The notes beneath the pieces are model-generated. The model had not been told where the DNA came from and ran no database searches. It was given only the letters and a program-made list of their open reading frames with translations. Both the position numbers and the translations under genes were made by a program. DNA of 64,000 bases from FEN-1139 sp964396375 (GTDB lineage Bacteria; Myxococcota_A; Polyangia; Polyangiales; Polyangiaceae), in NCBI GenBank assembly GCA_964396375.1, contig CAYNEY010000033.1, forward strand, positions 1-64,000, written 5' to 3'. Shown here piece by piece: positions 25,566-34,373 of this stretch; the first letter of the stretch is position 1; each line of letters opens with the position of its first letter.

Positions 25566-27006
25566 CGATGATTCCCTTACGCTGTTCGGTCGTCGCAGAA
25601 GGTTGAAGCGGAGGGCTCTCGAGCTTCCTCGGTGTGCGCCCAATCAGCGAACTCTTCTGGTTGGACTGGGTACCACTGACAGGGGCGGTAGCTCGCCGCT
25701 TTTCGATGGTGGCAAGAGCGGTGGCTGGTGCCGGTACACCTCGCCGGTCCGCGAATGCCGCGCTGACCGCAGCTTGGCTCGGTGGGGCAGGCAGGCTCCT
25801 CGTATCATCGGCTCTGGGTTCGGGAGCAGAGGCTGGCAGGCTTGGAGTGAAATCGCGACTGGTGGAGACGACCGCCGCGTTTCCCACTGTGAGGCCAGTT
25901 CGGTGGCTCACGAGGTACCAAGTTGCACCGAGGGAGGCAACGACCGCCACACCTGCCCAAAGCGACCACCGGGAGCGATTGCGGGATGGAGCGATGGTGG
26001 TGTTGTGCCCGTGCAGGGTCTGGGCTAGGGGCTGGAGCAGAGGGATATCGTTCGAGTCACGGGTGATGGAGCTACGCGAGCTGCGTCGAAGCCCGAGGAT
26101 CCCCCGGATTCGATTCAGCATGGCCTCGCCGTCCTCTGGACCGTAGGGGAGGAGTGCCTCGGCGAACTCAGCCACGGACTGGAACCGAAGATCCTGCTTC
26201 TTCTCCAGACACCGCTCGATCACCTGGACCAGCCCCGCTGGCACGTCGCGGCGCAGCTCAGCAAGCGGTGGCACGGGATCGGTCGCCACTGCCGCCGCCA
26301 CGCTGGTCACCGTGTCCCCGCCGAACGGCACGGTGTCCGTCAGCATCTCGAAGAGTGAGACCCCGAGTGACCAGATGTCGGTGCGATGATCGACGGTGCG
26401 TGCACTCCGCACCTGCTCGGGTGACATGTAGACCGGAGAACCGAGCAGGGTGCGGGTCTGGGTCAGGCTCACCGAGCCCTCTTCCAGCTCGGCTCGGGCC
26501 TTCGCGATCCCGAAGTCCAACACCTTGACCAGGGGTGTGCCGTCCCGATGTGTGGTCACGAAGAAGTTCGCAGGCTTGAGATCTCGGTGGACGATCCCGA
26601 GCGCATGGGCCTCCGCCACCGCCTCGCAGACCTGAAAGATGATATCCACCGCGTCTCGCACCGCCAGGGGTCCATCTGCGCGGAGTGACTCACCGACGTC
26701 GCGCCCCTCCAGGTACTCCATGACGATGTACGGCGAGCCATCGGCGAGAGCATCCACGTCGATCACCCGAGCCACATGCTCGTTCTTGAGCTTGACCGCC
26801 GACTGGGCCTCGCGAACGAACCGGGCCACATCGGTGGCATCACGTGTGCTACCCGGCATCAGAAATTTGAGAGCCACGGTTTCACCGAGGGCAAGGTGGC
26901 GAGCCGCGACCACCACACCTACCCCCCCCGTGCCGATCACCCGCTCGACACAGAACTTCCCCTTGATCACATCGCCGGGATTCACGGGAAGAAGAGAAAG
27001 ATCCAC
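25540..27006 (-). CDS. Hanks-type Ser/Thr protein kinase
   Basis: A 488-aa kinase. Motifs in order: glycine loop IGTGGVGVV, VALKFL (ATP lysine), HRDLKPANFF (catalytic loop), LDFGIAK (DFG), SPVYMSPEQ (activation segment; SPE in place of APE) and DIWSLGVSLFEML. The kinase domain covers about residues 15-280. A membrane helix (WAGVAVVASLGATWYLV) near residue 350 puts the Pro/Ala-rich C-terminus outside. It is the first gene of a pair with the TPR/PEGA-like protein. Confidence 0.93.
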   Translation of the reverse strand: MDLSLLPVNPGDVIKGKFCVERVIGTGGVGVVVAARHLALGETVALKFLMPGSTRDATDVARFVREAQSAVKLKNEHVARVIDVDALADGSPYIVMEYLEGRDVGESLRADGPLAVRDAVDIIFQVCEAVAEAHALGIVHRDLKPANFFVTTHRDGTPLVKVLDFGIAKARAELEEGSVSLTQTRTLLGSPVYMSPEQVRSARTVDHRTDIWSLGVSLFEMLTDTVPFGGDTVTSVAAAVATDPVPPLAELRRDVPAGLVQVIERCLEKKQDLRFQSVAEFAEALLPYGPEDGEAMLNRIRGILGLRRSSRSSITRDSNDIPLLQPLAQTLHGHNTTIAPSRNRSRWSLWAGVAVVASLGATWYLVSHRTGLTVGNAAVVSTSRDFTPSLPASAPEPRADDTRSLPAPPSQAAVSAAFADRRGVPAPATALATIEKRRATAPVSGTQSNQKSSLIGRTPRKLESPPLQPSATTEQRKGIIDDMVDTRR

Positions 27007-27143
27007 TCGAGGCTAAAAGGTATCCTCGGTGCAATCCTCTTGTCCACCCCTAGGCCGCCTGAACTCGGCCCTGGCCTGCTGACCTGTCACGGGTCGTGCC
27101 GACGTCCACGGCGAACCCCTCATCCATTCCTGCTCGTCCAGGA

Positions 27144-29312
27144 CTACTGGGTGATTTCCACCATGCTTCGCAGGCCAAAATGCTGGGATATGGGAGCATC
27201 GGCGCGGGTACCGTCCGTGAGCCGGACGGTTACCGGAGTCTCGAGGAACGTCCGTTCAGTCTCCGTGACATAGCGCAAGGGGAGGTTGGGGCTGAGCAAG
27301 TGGGAGGACCAAATCATCACCTCGGATGCATCCTCGTTGAGGACGTTGTGCTCGGCGTCACCGCAGTAGGTACAGCTTGCTTCCCAGTTCTTTGCCACCA
27401 CAGACACCCAATCCTTGGCCAGCTCCTCATAGTTCTCGGTCACCCAGCCCCCCACCAGCACCTCATCGCCGTCCGTGATCTGGGGACCACAATTTGCCGA
27501 GACCGCGACGATGCCCGTTCGTCCCGTCTCCTCTGCACGCTGTTCCACCGGCTGCTTCATACGGGTCAGCTCCAGCCTTTGCGCAGCGACGTTGCCCTCG
27601 AAGCCAAACGCGCCTGCACCATAGGGGCCAGCGTAGGGGAGCTGATCCTCGGAGTTGGGGAAGCGGATCGAACCGCACCAGAAGTCGACCTCTGAGCTGT
27701 TCGGGAGTGTCACCGGCACACGCATCACGGCTCGCTGCCAATGGTCTGAGGGGAGTTGGATGAGCTCGGGCTCTCCCAGCGGATAGCGGGAGAAGACAGC
27801 GAGACCGGAGCCTCCCCCATAGGCCATGTGCATCGGTTGCTCACTCGAGGTGGTGCATGCATCCAGGCTGGCTTCAAAGGATTCTCCGCTCACCAGGTGC
27901 GCCAACCCGCACGTGTAGCACCAATAGTAGGCGGATTCCTCGCCAGGCGGGGGGGCCAGCAGGCGGAGAGCCGGCACCACGCAGGAGTTGGTCATGCAGG
28001 CTTCGGCGACCAATCCGCGTTTGTCCATGAAGTGCTCGCCGTCGATCTCGACGGCACATGGCTCACCGCCGGCGCCGCTCGCGGTGGTGGAGCTGACGCC
28101 ACAGGTGAGGAAGTCTTCCATGAGCTCCGCCAGTGCTCCCGGGCAGGCCACCGCCGGATAGATCGGCACCTCACCCTCTTGGTCACTGAGATCGCCAAAG
28201 ACACGCTCGCTCGGGACCTGATCAGCGAAGGCACGCGCGCTGAAGCGCGCCGAGCTGCCCTCCGCAAGGAGTTGCTGGATCTCAGGCGGATAGATCTCGG
28301 TGACGCACAGCACATCTGCGTCACTTTCGAGGATTGCCTCGACCGCGGGTGCCGTGCGCTCCTCGATGTACGGCGTGAAGGTGTCGGTAAGGTTGGTGTT
28401 GAACACCTCGAAGGAGACCTCCACCGGCTGACCGCAGCGCGCGAGGTATTGTTCCCCAGCGTCTTCCTCGCACATCCAGAGTTTGGGCAAGTAGCGCTTG
28501 CTGTCACGCTGCCCGATGGCAAAAAGCGAATAGATTCGCCCGGTCTGGAGCTTGACGGGGATATTGAGCATCGAGTGTTCCTCTCCGCTCACACCTGTCG
28601 CCAGTTGAATATTGGCAGGTGGCTTTTCTCCGCCGCCGAAGCGCATGTAGCCGCGCTCGTTCACGTCATCGATGGTGAGCGCCAAGCCCGTGCTCTCCGG
28701 AGCGACCTCTCCGAACAGGGTATCGTGGAAGATCAATGTGGCGTAAGGGCTCGTGAGGTCTCCGTTCTCTGCCAGGCCTGCGTCCAAGGACTCATAGCCC
28801 TGAAGCAGATGCACGAAGCGGATCTGGACGTCCATTCCCGACCCGCTCGGAACGGCGTCCGGCAAGACCACGAGACCAAGCTCATCCATGCTCGCTCCAT
28901 AGAGAGCCAAGGTGGTTGATTCCCCCTCCGCGATCGGCACCTCCGTCGCCGTTTCACCGTCGCCGTCACAGGGGCTGCCCCAAGGGACCAGCTTGAAGTC
29001 ATAGACACCCGGCTCGAGCCCGAACCCCACCGTGTACTCCGAGTAGCCGACTCCTTCTGGGCAGGTCCCACCGCTTCGCACGAAGAGCCCAGTCTCCGGG
29101 TACCCGTCCGCATCCTGGGCACGGATACACAGATCGAAGCGTTCCTGCACCGCCGCACCGTGGAACAGCCGCACCTTGGCCGCTCCTTCAGTCGGAAGAA
29201 CACAGGTATGACTGAGATCCGCGACCAACTCCCGCTCCTCGATCCCCACCATGCCCGCGCAGGCGGTGACGAGGCAGAACGGGCCGAGCAATGACAAAAA
29301 TGGTAGCTGCAC
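27144..29312 (-). CDS. Lipoprotein with DUF4397-like and EEP-phosphatase-like domains
   Basis: A 722-aa protein with lipobox VTAC. The first third resembles DUF4397 (VRLFHGAAVQERFDLCI, GVYDFKLV, a domain of paired beta-sandwiches). The C-terminal 430 residues resemble the endonuclease/exonuclease/phosphatase fold: EVFNTNLT at its start, SDADVLCVTEIY (metal Glu), GLAVFSRYPL, and SQHFGLRSMVEI at the end, where the usual SDH reads SQH. Many cysteines suggest disulfides in an outer location. Phosphodiesterase activity is unproven and the Asp to Gln change argues for caution. Confidence 0.65.
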   Translation of the reverse strand: MQLPFLSLLGPFCLVTACAGMVGIEERELVADLSHTCVLPTEGAAKVRLFHGAAVQERFDLCIRAQDADGYPETGLFVRSGGTCPEGVGYSEYTVGFGLEPGVYDFKLVPWGSPCDGDGETATEVPIAEGESTTLALYGASMDELGLVVLPDAVPSGSGMDVQIRFVHLLQGYESLDAGLAENGDLTSPYATLIFHDTLFGEVAPESTGLALTIDDVNERGYMRFGGGEKPPANIQLATGVSGEEHSMLNIPVKLQTGRIYSLFAIGQRDSKRYLPKLWMCEEDAGEQYLARCGQPVEVSFEVFNTNLTDTFTPYIEERTAPAVEAILESDADVLCVTEIYPPEIQQLLAEGSSARFSARAFADQVPSERVFGDLSDQEGEVPIYPAVACPGALAELMEDFLTCGVSSTTASGAGGEPCAVEIDGEHFMDKRGLVAEACMTNSCVVPALRLLAPPPGEESAYYWCYTCGLAHLVSGESFEASLDACTTSSEQPMHMAYGGGSGLAVFSRYPLGEPELIQLPSDHWQRAVMRVPVTLPNSSEVDFWCGSIRFPNSEDQLPYAGPYGAGAFGFEGNVAAQRLELTRMKQPVEQRAEETGRTGIVAVSANCGPQITDGDEVLVGGWVTENYEELAKDWVSVVAKNWEASCTYCGDAEHNVLNEDASEVMIWSSHLLSPNLPLRYVTETERTFLETPVTVRLTDGTRADAPISQHFGLRSMVEITQ

Positions 29313-29493
29313 GGGCCTAGAATCGCCCCATCTCCGCCTCTGGTCAACTCACTCTCCCAAGGCATTGGGTGATCCGTAAGCTGGCGTTCAGCGACCTTTG
29401 GCCCACCGACCGCCAATGCTGGCGGAGGGTTTTCGTATCTCTCCCCCTGCCACGTCTTTCCGGTGAGATACTGGTGAAGACGAGGAGCTCACC

Positions 29494-29970
29494 ATGAGCA
29501 TGACGGGGATCACGACGACTATCGCGGTGCTGATCGAAGCTGAGCTACGCCTGGCCGAACTCTACACGGTGTGCGCCCGTAAATTCCCGGAAGACAGGAT
29601 CTTTTGGGAGACCATCGCCAACGACGAACGTCAGCACGCCGCGTACCTTGTCACCATGCAAGCGCATGTCGCGGCCCAGCCGAGCGCGTTTGCGCCGGGT
29701 CGCCCCCTGAACGCCTCGGCGATCCGCACCACCATCGCGTACTACGAATCGTTGATAGGGAAGCTCGAGTCTGGAGCCCTCGACGCGCAAACCATGTACA
29801 ACGTGGCCCGGGACATCGAGCGCTCGGTGCTCGAGACCAAGTACCCGGAGTTGGTGCGAACACAACACCACGACTATCTTGCGCTGGTGGCCCGCATCGC
29901 GCGCGACACGGAGCGCCACCGGGAGCTCTTCCAACTCAAGTCGGGGCAGCCACCGACGGCCAAGCGATGA
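29494..29970 (+). CDS. Rubrerythrin/ferritin-like diiron protein
   Basis: A 158-aa helical protein with carboxylate diiron motifs: Glu in LIEAELRLAELY, ExxH in NDERQHAAYL, Glu in DIERSVLE and ExxH-like TERHREL. It lacks a rubredoxin domain. It may act in peroxide or iron handling. ATG 29494 follows a GACGAGGAG site. An independent second ferritin-like gene lies at 7779-8294. Confidence 0.75.
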   Translation: MSMTGITTTIAVLIEAELRLAELYTVCARKFPEDRIFWETIANDERQHAAYLVTMQAHVAAQPSAFAPGRPLNASAIRTTIAYYESLIGKLESGALDAQTMYNVARDIERSVLETKYPELVRTQHHDYLALVARIARDTERHRELFQLKSGQPPTAKR

Positions 29971-30144
29971 GGGGCAGTGGATCGTGCTTGGTTCGGCAGG
30001 TGGCGTCCTCACACCTGACGAGGGCCTCTCGTTCTTTCCTCGCTCCGGGTCCTGCTGTGCTGCCAGCTCGGCCAATGAACCATCACCCGCGCCCCCGGTC
30101 AGCCATCACTCGACAAATCCGACCGTCTCGGCTATGGCCGTCTC

Positions 30145-31464
30145 GTGAAGGTCGCCGTCATCGGAACTGGATACGTGGGGCTGGTCGCGGGTGCTTGCTT
30201 CGCTGACACTGGGGCGCACGTGGTTTGCGTCGATGTCGACGTCGCGAAGCTCGAGCGGTTGGCGCGAGGTGAGGTGCCTTTCTACGAGCCGCGGCTCGGG
30301 GAGCTGGTGCAACGCAACTGGCCGCATCGCCTGAGCTTCAGCGCCTCATTGCCCGAGGCTATCGACGGGGCGAGCGCGGTGTTCATCGCTGTTGGCACCC
30401 CACCCAATGAGGATGGCTCAGCGGATCTCCGTCATGTGATGGATGTGGCGCGCGAGGTGGCGGCGGCTGCAACCCACGAGCTGGTGCTGGTGCTAAAGAG
30501 CACGGTCCCGGTAGGCACCAACTCGGCGGTGCGTGAGGTGGTGGCCGGGGCACGCCAGCGGATTCACGTGGTGAGCAACCCCGAATTCTTGAAGGAAGGG
30601 GATGCGATCAACGATTTCTTGAAACCGGATAGGGTGGTGATTGGCACCGACAGCGATCAAGCCTTCGAGGTGCTGCGCCGCCTGTACGCACCGTTCGTGC
30701 GACAGAACAACCGGATCTTACGCATGAGCCCGAGGAGTGCCGAGATCGTGAAGTACGCGGCCAACGGGTTACTTGCCACCAAGATCTCCTTCATCAACGA
30801 GATTGCGGCGCTGTGTGACGCGGCGGGGGGTGATGTGGAGCACGTGCGGGCGGCGCTTGGGGCGGACGCTCGCATTGGGTACTCCTTCCTCTTCCCCGGG
30901 TTGGGTTTTGGAGGCAGTTGCTTCCCCAAGGATTTGCGGGCGCTGGTGCGCACCGGGGAACAGCTCGACTGTCCACTTCAGGTGGCGAGCGCAGCTATCC
31001 TGGCCAATCGCGAGCCTTTGGAACGGTTGCTCAACTCACTCGAGCGTGGGTTAGTGGGTCTCCGTGGCAAGTTGGTGGCTATCTGGGGGCTCTCGTTCAA
31101 GCCCGGAACGGACGATATTCGCGAGGCGCCTGCGCTTCGGCTCATAGAGCGGTTGGTGGCGGCTGGGGCGCGCGTGAGGGCCACCGATCCCCAAGCGCTC
31201 GAGGTAGCTCGACAGCGACTGACCGAGCGTGGGGTGATGGCTGGTGTGGAGCTGTTGGAGGACGCCTACGAGACCTGTCGCGGTGCGGATGCGCTGGTCC
31301 TCGCCACCGAGTGGCCCGAGTACAGAAACCCCGATCTGGCACGGGTGCGAGCCGAGCTGCGCGGGCGTCATTTGTTCGATGGCCGGAACGTGCTGCTCTC
31401 GGACGCAGTGGTGGAGGCAGGGTTGATCTACCGGGGAATGGGACGCCCCGAGCTGGGAGCTTGA
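30145..31464 (+). CDS. ugd: UDP-glucose 6-dehydrogenase
   Basis: A 439-aa enzyme making UDP-glucuronate from UDP-glucose with NAD. Signatures: VIGTGYVGLVAGACF (NAD site), KSTVPVGT, NPEFLKEGDAI, ANGLLATKISFINE and FGGSCFPKDL with the catalytic Cys. GTG 30145 places the Rossmann fold at residue 3. Product would feed acidic polysaccharide synthesis, but no such cluster is in the window. Confidence 0.95.
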   Translation: MKVAVIGTGYVGLVAGACFADTGAHVVCVDVDVAKLERLARGEVPFYEPRLGELVQRNWPHRLSFSASLPEAIDGASAVFIAVGTPPNEDGSADLRHVMDVAREVAAAATHELVLVLKSTVPVGTNSAVREVVAGARQRIHVVSNPEFLKEGDAINDFLKPDRVVIGTDSDQAFEVLRRLYAPFVRQNNRILRMSPRSAEIVKYAANGLLATKISFINEIAALCDAAGGDVEHVRAALGADARIGYSFLFPGLGFGGSCFPKDLRALVRTGEQLDCPLQVASAAILANREPLERLLNSLERGLVGLRGKLVAIWGLSFKPGTDDIREAPALRLIERLVAAGARVRATDPQALEVARQRLTERGVMAGVELLEDAYETCRGADALVLATEWPEYRNPDLARVRAELRGRHLFDGRNVLLSDAVVEAGLIYRGMGRPELGA

Positions 31465-31468
31465 GCGC

Positions 31469-32083
31469 TCAGCGGTTCTGGGCGAAATACATGGCGATGG
31501 ACGCCGCCAGGATCACCAGCGCCCACAGCACCAGCCGGCGGCGGATTTCAGGGGTCAACCACGGCTCCTGGCGCGGTCGAACGTGGCGTGCAGCGAGAGC
31601 TCGAAAGTGTGTGATGTCACCGGAGCTGAGGCTCCGTTTGGGGAGGATCTGCGCGTCCTTTCGTGAAAGGAAGAGCATGAAGCTCCTATTGGACTCTCTG
31701 ACCCGCCAGATCTCACCCCAGGGCAGCGGTGATGATTCCGCGTTGGAGGTGATGACCACCCCTTCTTCGTCGATCCGCACCTCGAAGCGGCGCGCTGCTT
31801 CGGGCAGGGATGCGTACACCCGCTGAGCCAGGCGCCGCACGGGGTTGCGGAGGAAAAGCAGCGCCAGCACCATCAGGATCGCAACCCCGGCTAGCAGGTT
31901 CCGATCGCGCTCTTCCTGCCAGCGGTAGAGCAGGAGCGCCGCCACGGCGACTGGTGTCAGTGCACCGAGCAGCCGGGTGGCGCGGGCTCGGGGGAGCGAG
32001 CCCAATCCCTCCTCGATATCGGCTTCGGTGAGCTCTACCGTGGCTTGGATTGGGCCTTCTTGTGATGTGTTGGGGTCGGTCAT
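31469..32083 (-). CDS. YcxB-like membrane protein
   Basis: A 204-aa protein: acidic N-terminus, two membrane helices (LGALTPVAVAALLL and AGVAILMVLALLFL), a PH-like YcxB domain (RRFEVRIDEEGVVITSNAE... PWGEIWRVRES... FLSRKDAQILPKRSL) and a last membrane helix (LVILAASIAMYFA). Function unknown. It is the last gene downstream of glgB (22-bp gap) and may be transcribed with it. Confidence 0.75.
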   Translation of the reverse strand: MTDPNTSQEGPIQATVELTEADIEEGLGSLPRARATRLLGALTPVAVAALLLYRWQEERDRNLLAGVAILMVLALLFLRNPVRRLAQRVYASLPEAARRFEVRIDEEGVVITSNAESSPLPWGEIWRVRESNRSFMLFLSRKDAQILPKRSLSSGDITHFRALAARHVRPRQEPWLTPEIRRRLVLWALVILAASIAMYFAQNR

Positions 32084-32105
32084 GGCAGGTGCGCTAAAAC
32101 CCCGG

Positions 32106-34373
32106 TCAAGTTGGTTCGACCAGGGCTGCGAGTTCAGGCTGGCTCAGCATGCGCTCGGGGACGAGCACCACCGCTCCAAGCGGTGGCAGGTTCACACGGG
32201 CGCTCTCCGAGCGGCCGTGCAGCGGTGCTGACTCGGTCTCGAGCACGCTGAATGGAGAGTGCCCGCTGCCCCCAAACCGGGTGTCGTCGGTGTTGAGCAG
32301 ACACCGGTACCGCCCAGCCTCCGGCATGCCGATCCGATAGCCTATTCGTGGCACTGGGGTGAAGTTGAAGATCACCACTGCGCAATCCCCCGCGTCCCGG
32401 CGAAGGAAGCTGAGAACGGTGTTTTCGCGATCGTTGAAATCGATCCACTCGAAGCTCTCCGGGTTTGGATCGCCACGCCACGCGCAGCGGAGCGCCCGAT
32501 ACAGCCGGCCAAGGACCTCGAGGAAGTGAAGCTGGGCGCTTCGACCAGGTTCTGTGCTCAGGTGCCAATCCAAGCTCTGATCGACGTTCCACTCTCGCTC
32601 CTGAGCAAACTCGGTACCCATGAACATGAGCTGCTTTCCGGGTCGGAGGTACTGGTAGGTGAACAGTGTGCGGAGGTTGGCCAGCTTCTGCCAGTGATCA
32701 CCCGGCATCTTCGAGTACATCGAGCCCTTGCCGTGAACCACCTCGTCGTGGGAAACGGAGTTGATGAAGCGCTCGGTGTACTCGTACATCATCGAAAAAG
32801 TGAGCTGATCGACGTGGTACCGGCGGTGCACTGGGTCACGTGACATGAAGAACAAGGTGTCGTGCATCCAACCCATGTTCCATTTGAACGTGAACCCCAG
32901 CCCACCCCAGGAGGTGGGGTGTGAAACGCCGCCCCAGGCGGTCGACTCCTCGGCGATGGTGAAGGCACCTGGGACATCCTCAGTGATGGTCTGGTTGACC
33001 TGACGGAGGAAGTCGATGGCCTCGATGTTCTCGCGGCCGCCGTAGGGGTTTGGCACCCACTCCCCAGATTTTCTACTGTAGTCGAGGTACAACATGGAGG
33101 CCACGGCGTCCACGCGCAGGCCATCCACATGGAACTCCCGTAGCCAAAAGAGCGCATTGGCCACCAGGAAGCTCCGCACCTCGGGGCGCCCGTAGTTGAA
33201 GATCAGTGTGCCCCAGTCAGGGTGCTCACCCCGTCGCCAGTCCTCGTGTTCGTAGAGTGCAGTTCCGTCGAAGCGACGCAGAGCAAAGTCATCCTTGGGG
33301 AAGTGCGCCGGTACCCAATCGACGATCACCCCAATATTGGCTTGGTGCAGCGTGTCGACCAGAAATCGGAAGTCATCTGGCGTGCCGTAGCGCGCGGTCG
33401 GGGCATAGTAGCCGGTGACCTGGTATCCCCACGAAAGATGGAACGCGTGCTCGGCCAGTGGCATGAACTCTACATGACTGAAGCCCAGGCGGCGACAGTG
33501 CTCGACCAACCGGGGTGCAATCTCCCGGTAGGTGAGGTAGCGGTTGTCTTCCTCGGGCACACGGGCCCAGCTCCCAAGGTGCACCTCGTAGATGGAAATC
33601 GGTTCGCGCAGATAGTCGCAGTGGGAGCGCTGCTCGAGCCACTGTTCGTCCCGCCATTCGTAGCGTGATTCGAGCACCCGCGACCCTTGGAGGGGAGGGA
33701 GCTCCATGGCGTAGGCCATCGGATCGGTCTTCTCGCGCAGCCATCCCTCGCGTGTACGCAGCTCGAATTTGTAGATCGCGCCAGGCATGACGCCGGGCAC
33801 GAAGATTTCGAAGACCCCCGAGGAGCCGAGCGAGCGCATCGGGAACACCCGACCATCCCAGTTGCAGAAGTCTCCGACCACCGAGACACGCACTGCGTTG
33901 GGTGCCCAAACCGCAAATGACGTTCCACGTTCACCATCGATGATGCGAGCGTGGGCACCGAGCACTTCCCAGAGACGGCGATGGGTTCCCTCGTTGAACA
34001 GGTGCAGATCGATGTCGCCGACGGTGGGAAGGAAGCGATATGGATCGGAACGCTCGATGCAGGCTCCCCCCTCGAACTCGAAGCGGAGCCGATAGCGGAG
34101 CGGGAGACGCGCCCCGGCCAAAAAGGCTACGAACACACCGTCGCCGAGGCTCTGCATCTCATGGCGGTCGGAGGACTCGAAGAGAAGGATTGCCTCAGTG
34201 GCGTCGGGCTGGAATGCTCGAATGGCCACGCCGCGCACTCCACCAATCTCGATCGGATGAGCTCCCAGAAACCGGTGTGGCTGATCGTGCTGGGCGGTTG
34301 CGAGCAGCATGCGTTCTTCGGGGCTGCCGGTGAGGATTTCGTCTGGAGATGTGCGATCGGGGGTGTGATTCAT
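32106..34373 (-). CDS. glgB: 1,4-alpha-glucan branching enzyme
   Basis: A 755-aa GH13 branching enzyme: CBM48 N-domain (FAVWAPNAVRVSVVGDFCNWDG), then the catalytic barrel with WGYQVTGYYAPTARYGTP, the nucleophile region DGLRVDAVASMLYLDY, the acid TIAEEST and SVSHDEVVHGKGS. ATG 34373 overlaps the GlgX stop (ATGA); an in-frame ATG at 34385 is the alternative. It adds alpha-1,6 branches to the glucan made by GlgE. Confidence 0.95.
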   Translation of the reverse strand: MNHTPDRTSPDEILTGSPEERMLLATAQHDQPHRFLGAHPIEIGGVRGVAIRAFQPDATEAILLFESSDRHEMQSLGDGVFVAFLAGARLPLRYRLRFEFEGGACIERSDPYRFLPTVGDIDLHLFNEGTHRRLWEVLGAHARIIDGERGTSFAVWAPNAVRVSVVGDFCNWDGRVFPMRSLGSSGVFEIFVPGVMPGAIYKFELRTREGWLREKTDPMAYAMELPPLQGSRVLESRYEWRDEQWLEQRSHCDYLREPISIYEVHLGSWARVPEEDNRYLTYREIAPRLVEHCRRLGFSHVEFMPLAEHAFHLSWGYQVTGYYAPTARYGTPDDFRFLVDTLHQANIGVIVDWVPAHFPKDDFALRRFDGTALYEHEDWRRGEHPDWGTLIFNYGRPEVRSFLVANALFWLREFHVDGLRVDAVASMLYLDYSRKSGEWVPNPYGGRENIEAIDFLRQVNQTITEDVPGAFTIAEESTAWGGVSHPTSWGGLGFTFKWNMGWMHDTLFFMSRDPVHRRYHVDQLTFSMMYEYTERFINSVSHDEVVHGKGSMYSKMPGDHWQKLANLRTLFTYQYLRPGKQLMFMGTEFAQEREWNVDQSLDWHLSTEPGRSAQLHFLEVLGRLYRALRCAWRGDPNPESFEWIDFNDRENTVLSFLRRDAGDCAVVIFNFTPVPRIGYRIGMPEAGRYRCLLNTDDTRFGGSGHSPFSVLETESAPLHGRSESARVNLPPLGAVVLVPERMLSQPELAALVEPT

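Noticed and set aside
27756..28919. 387-aa plus-strand open frame
   Set aside because: Antisense to the DUF4397/EEP lipoprotein, with no motif of its own.
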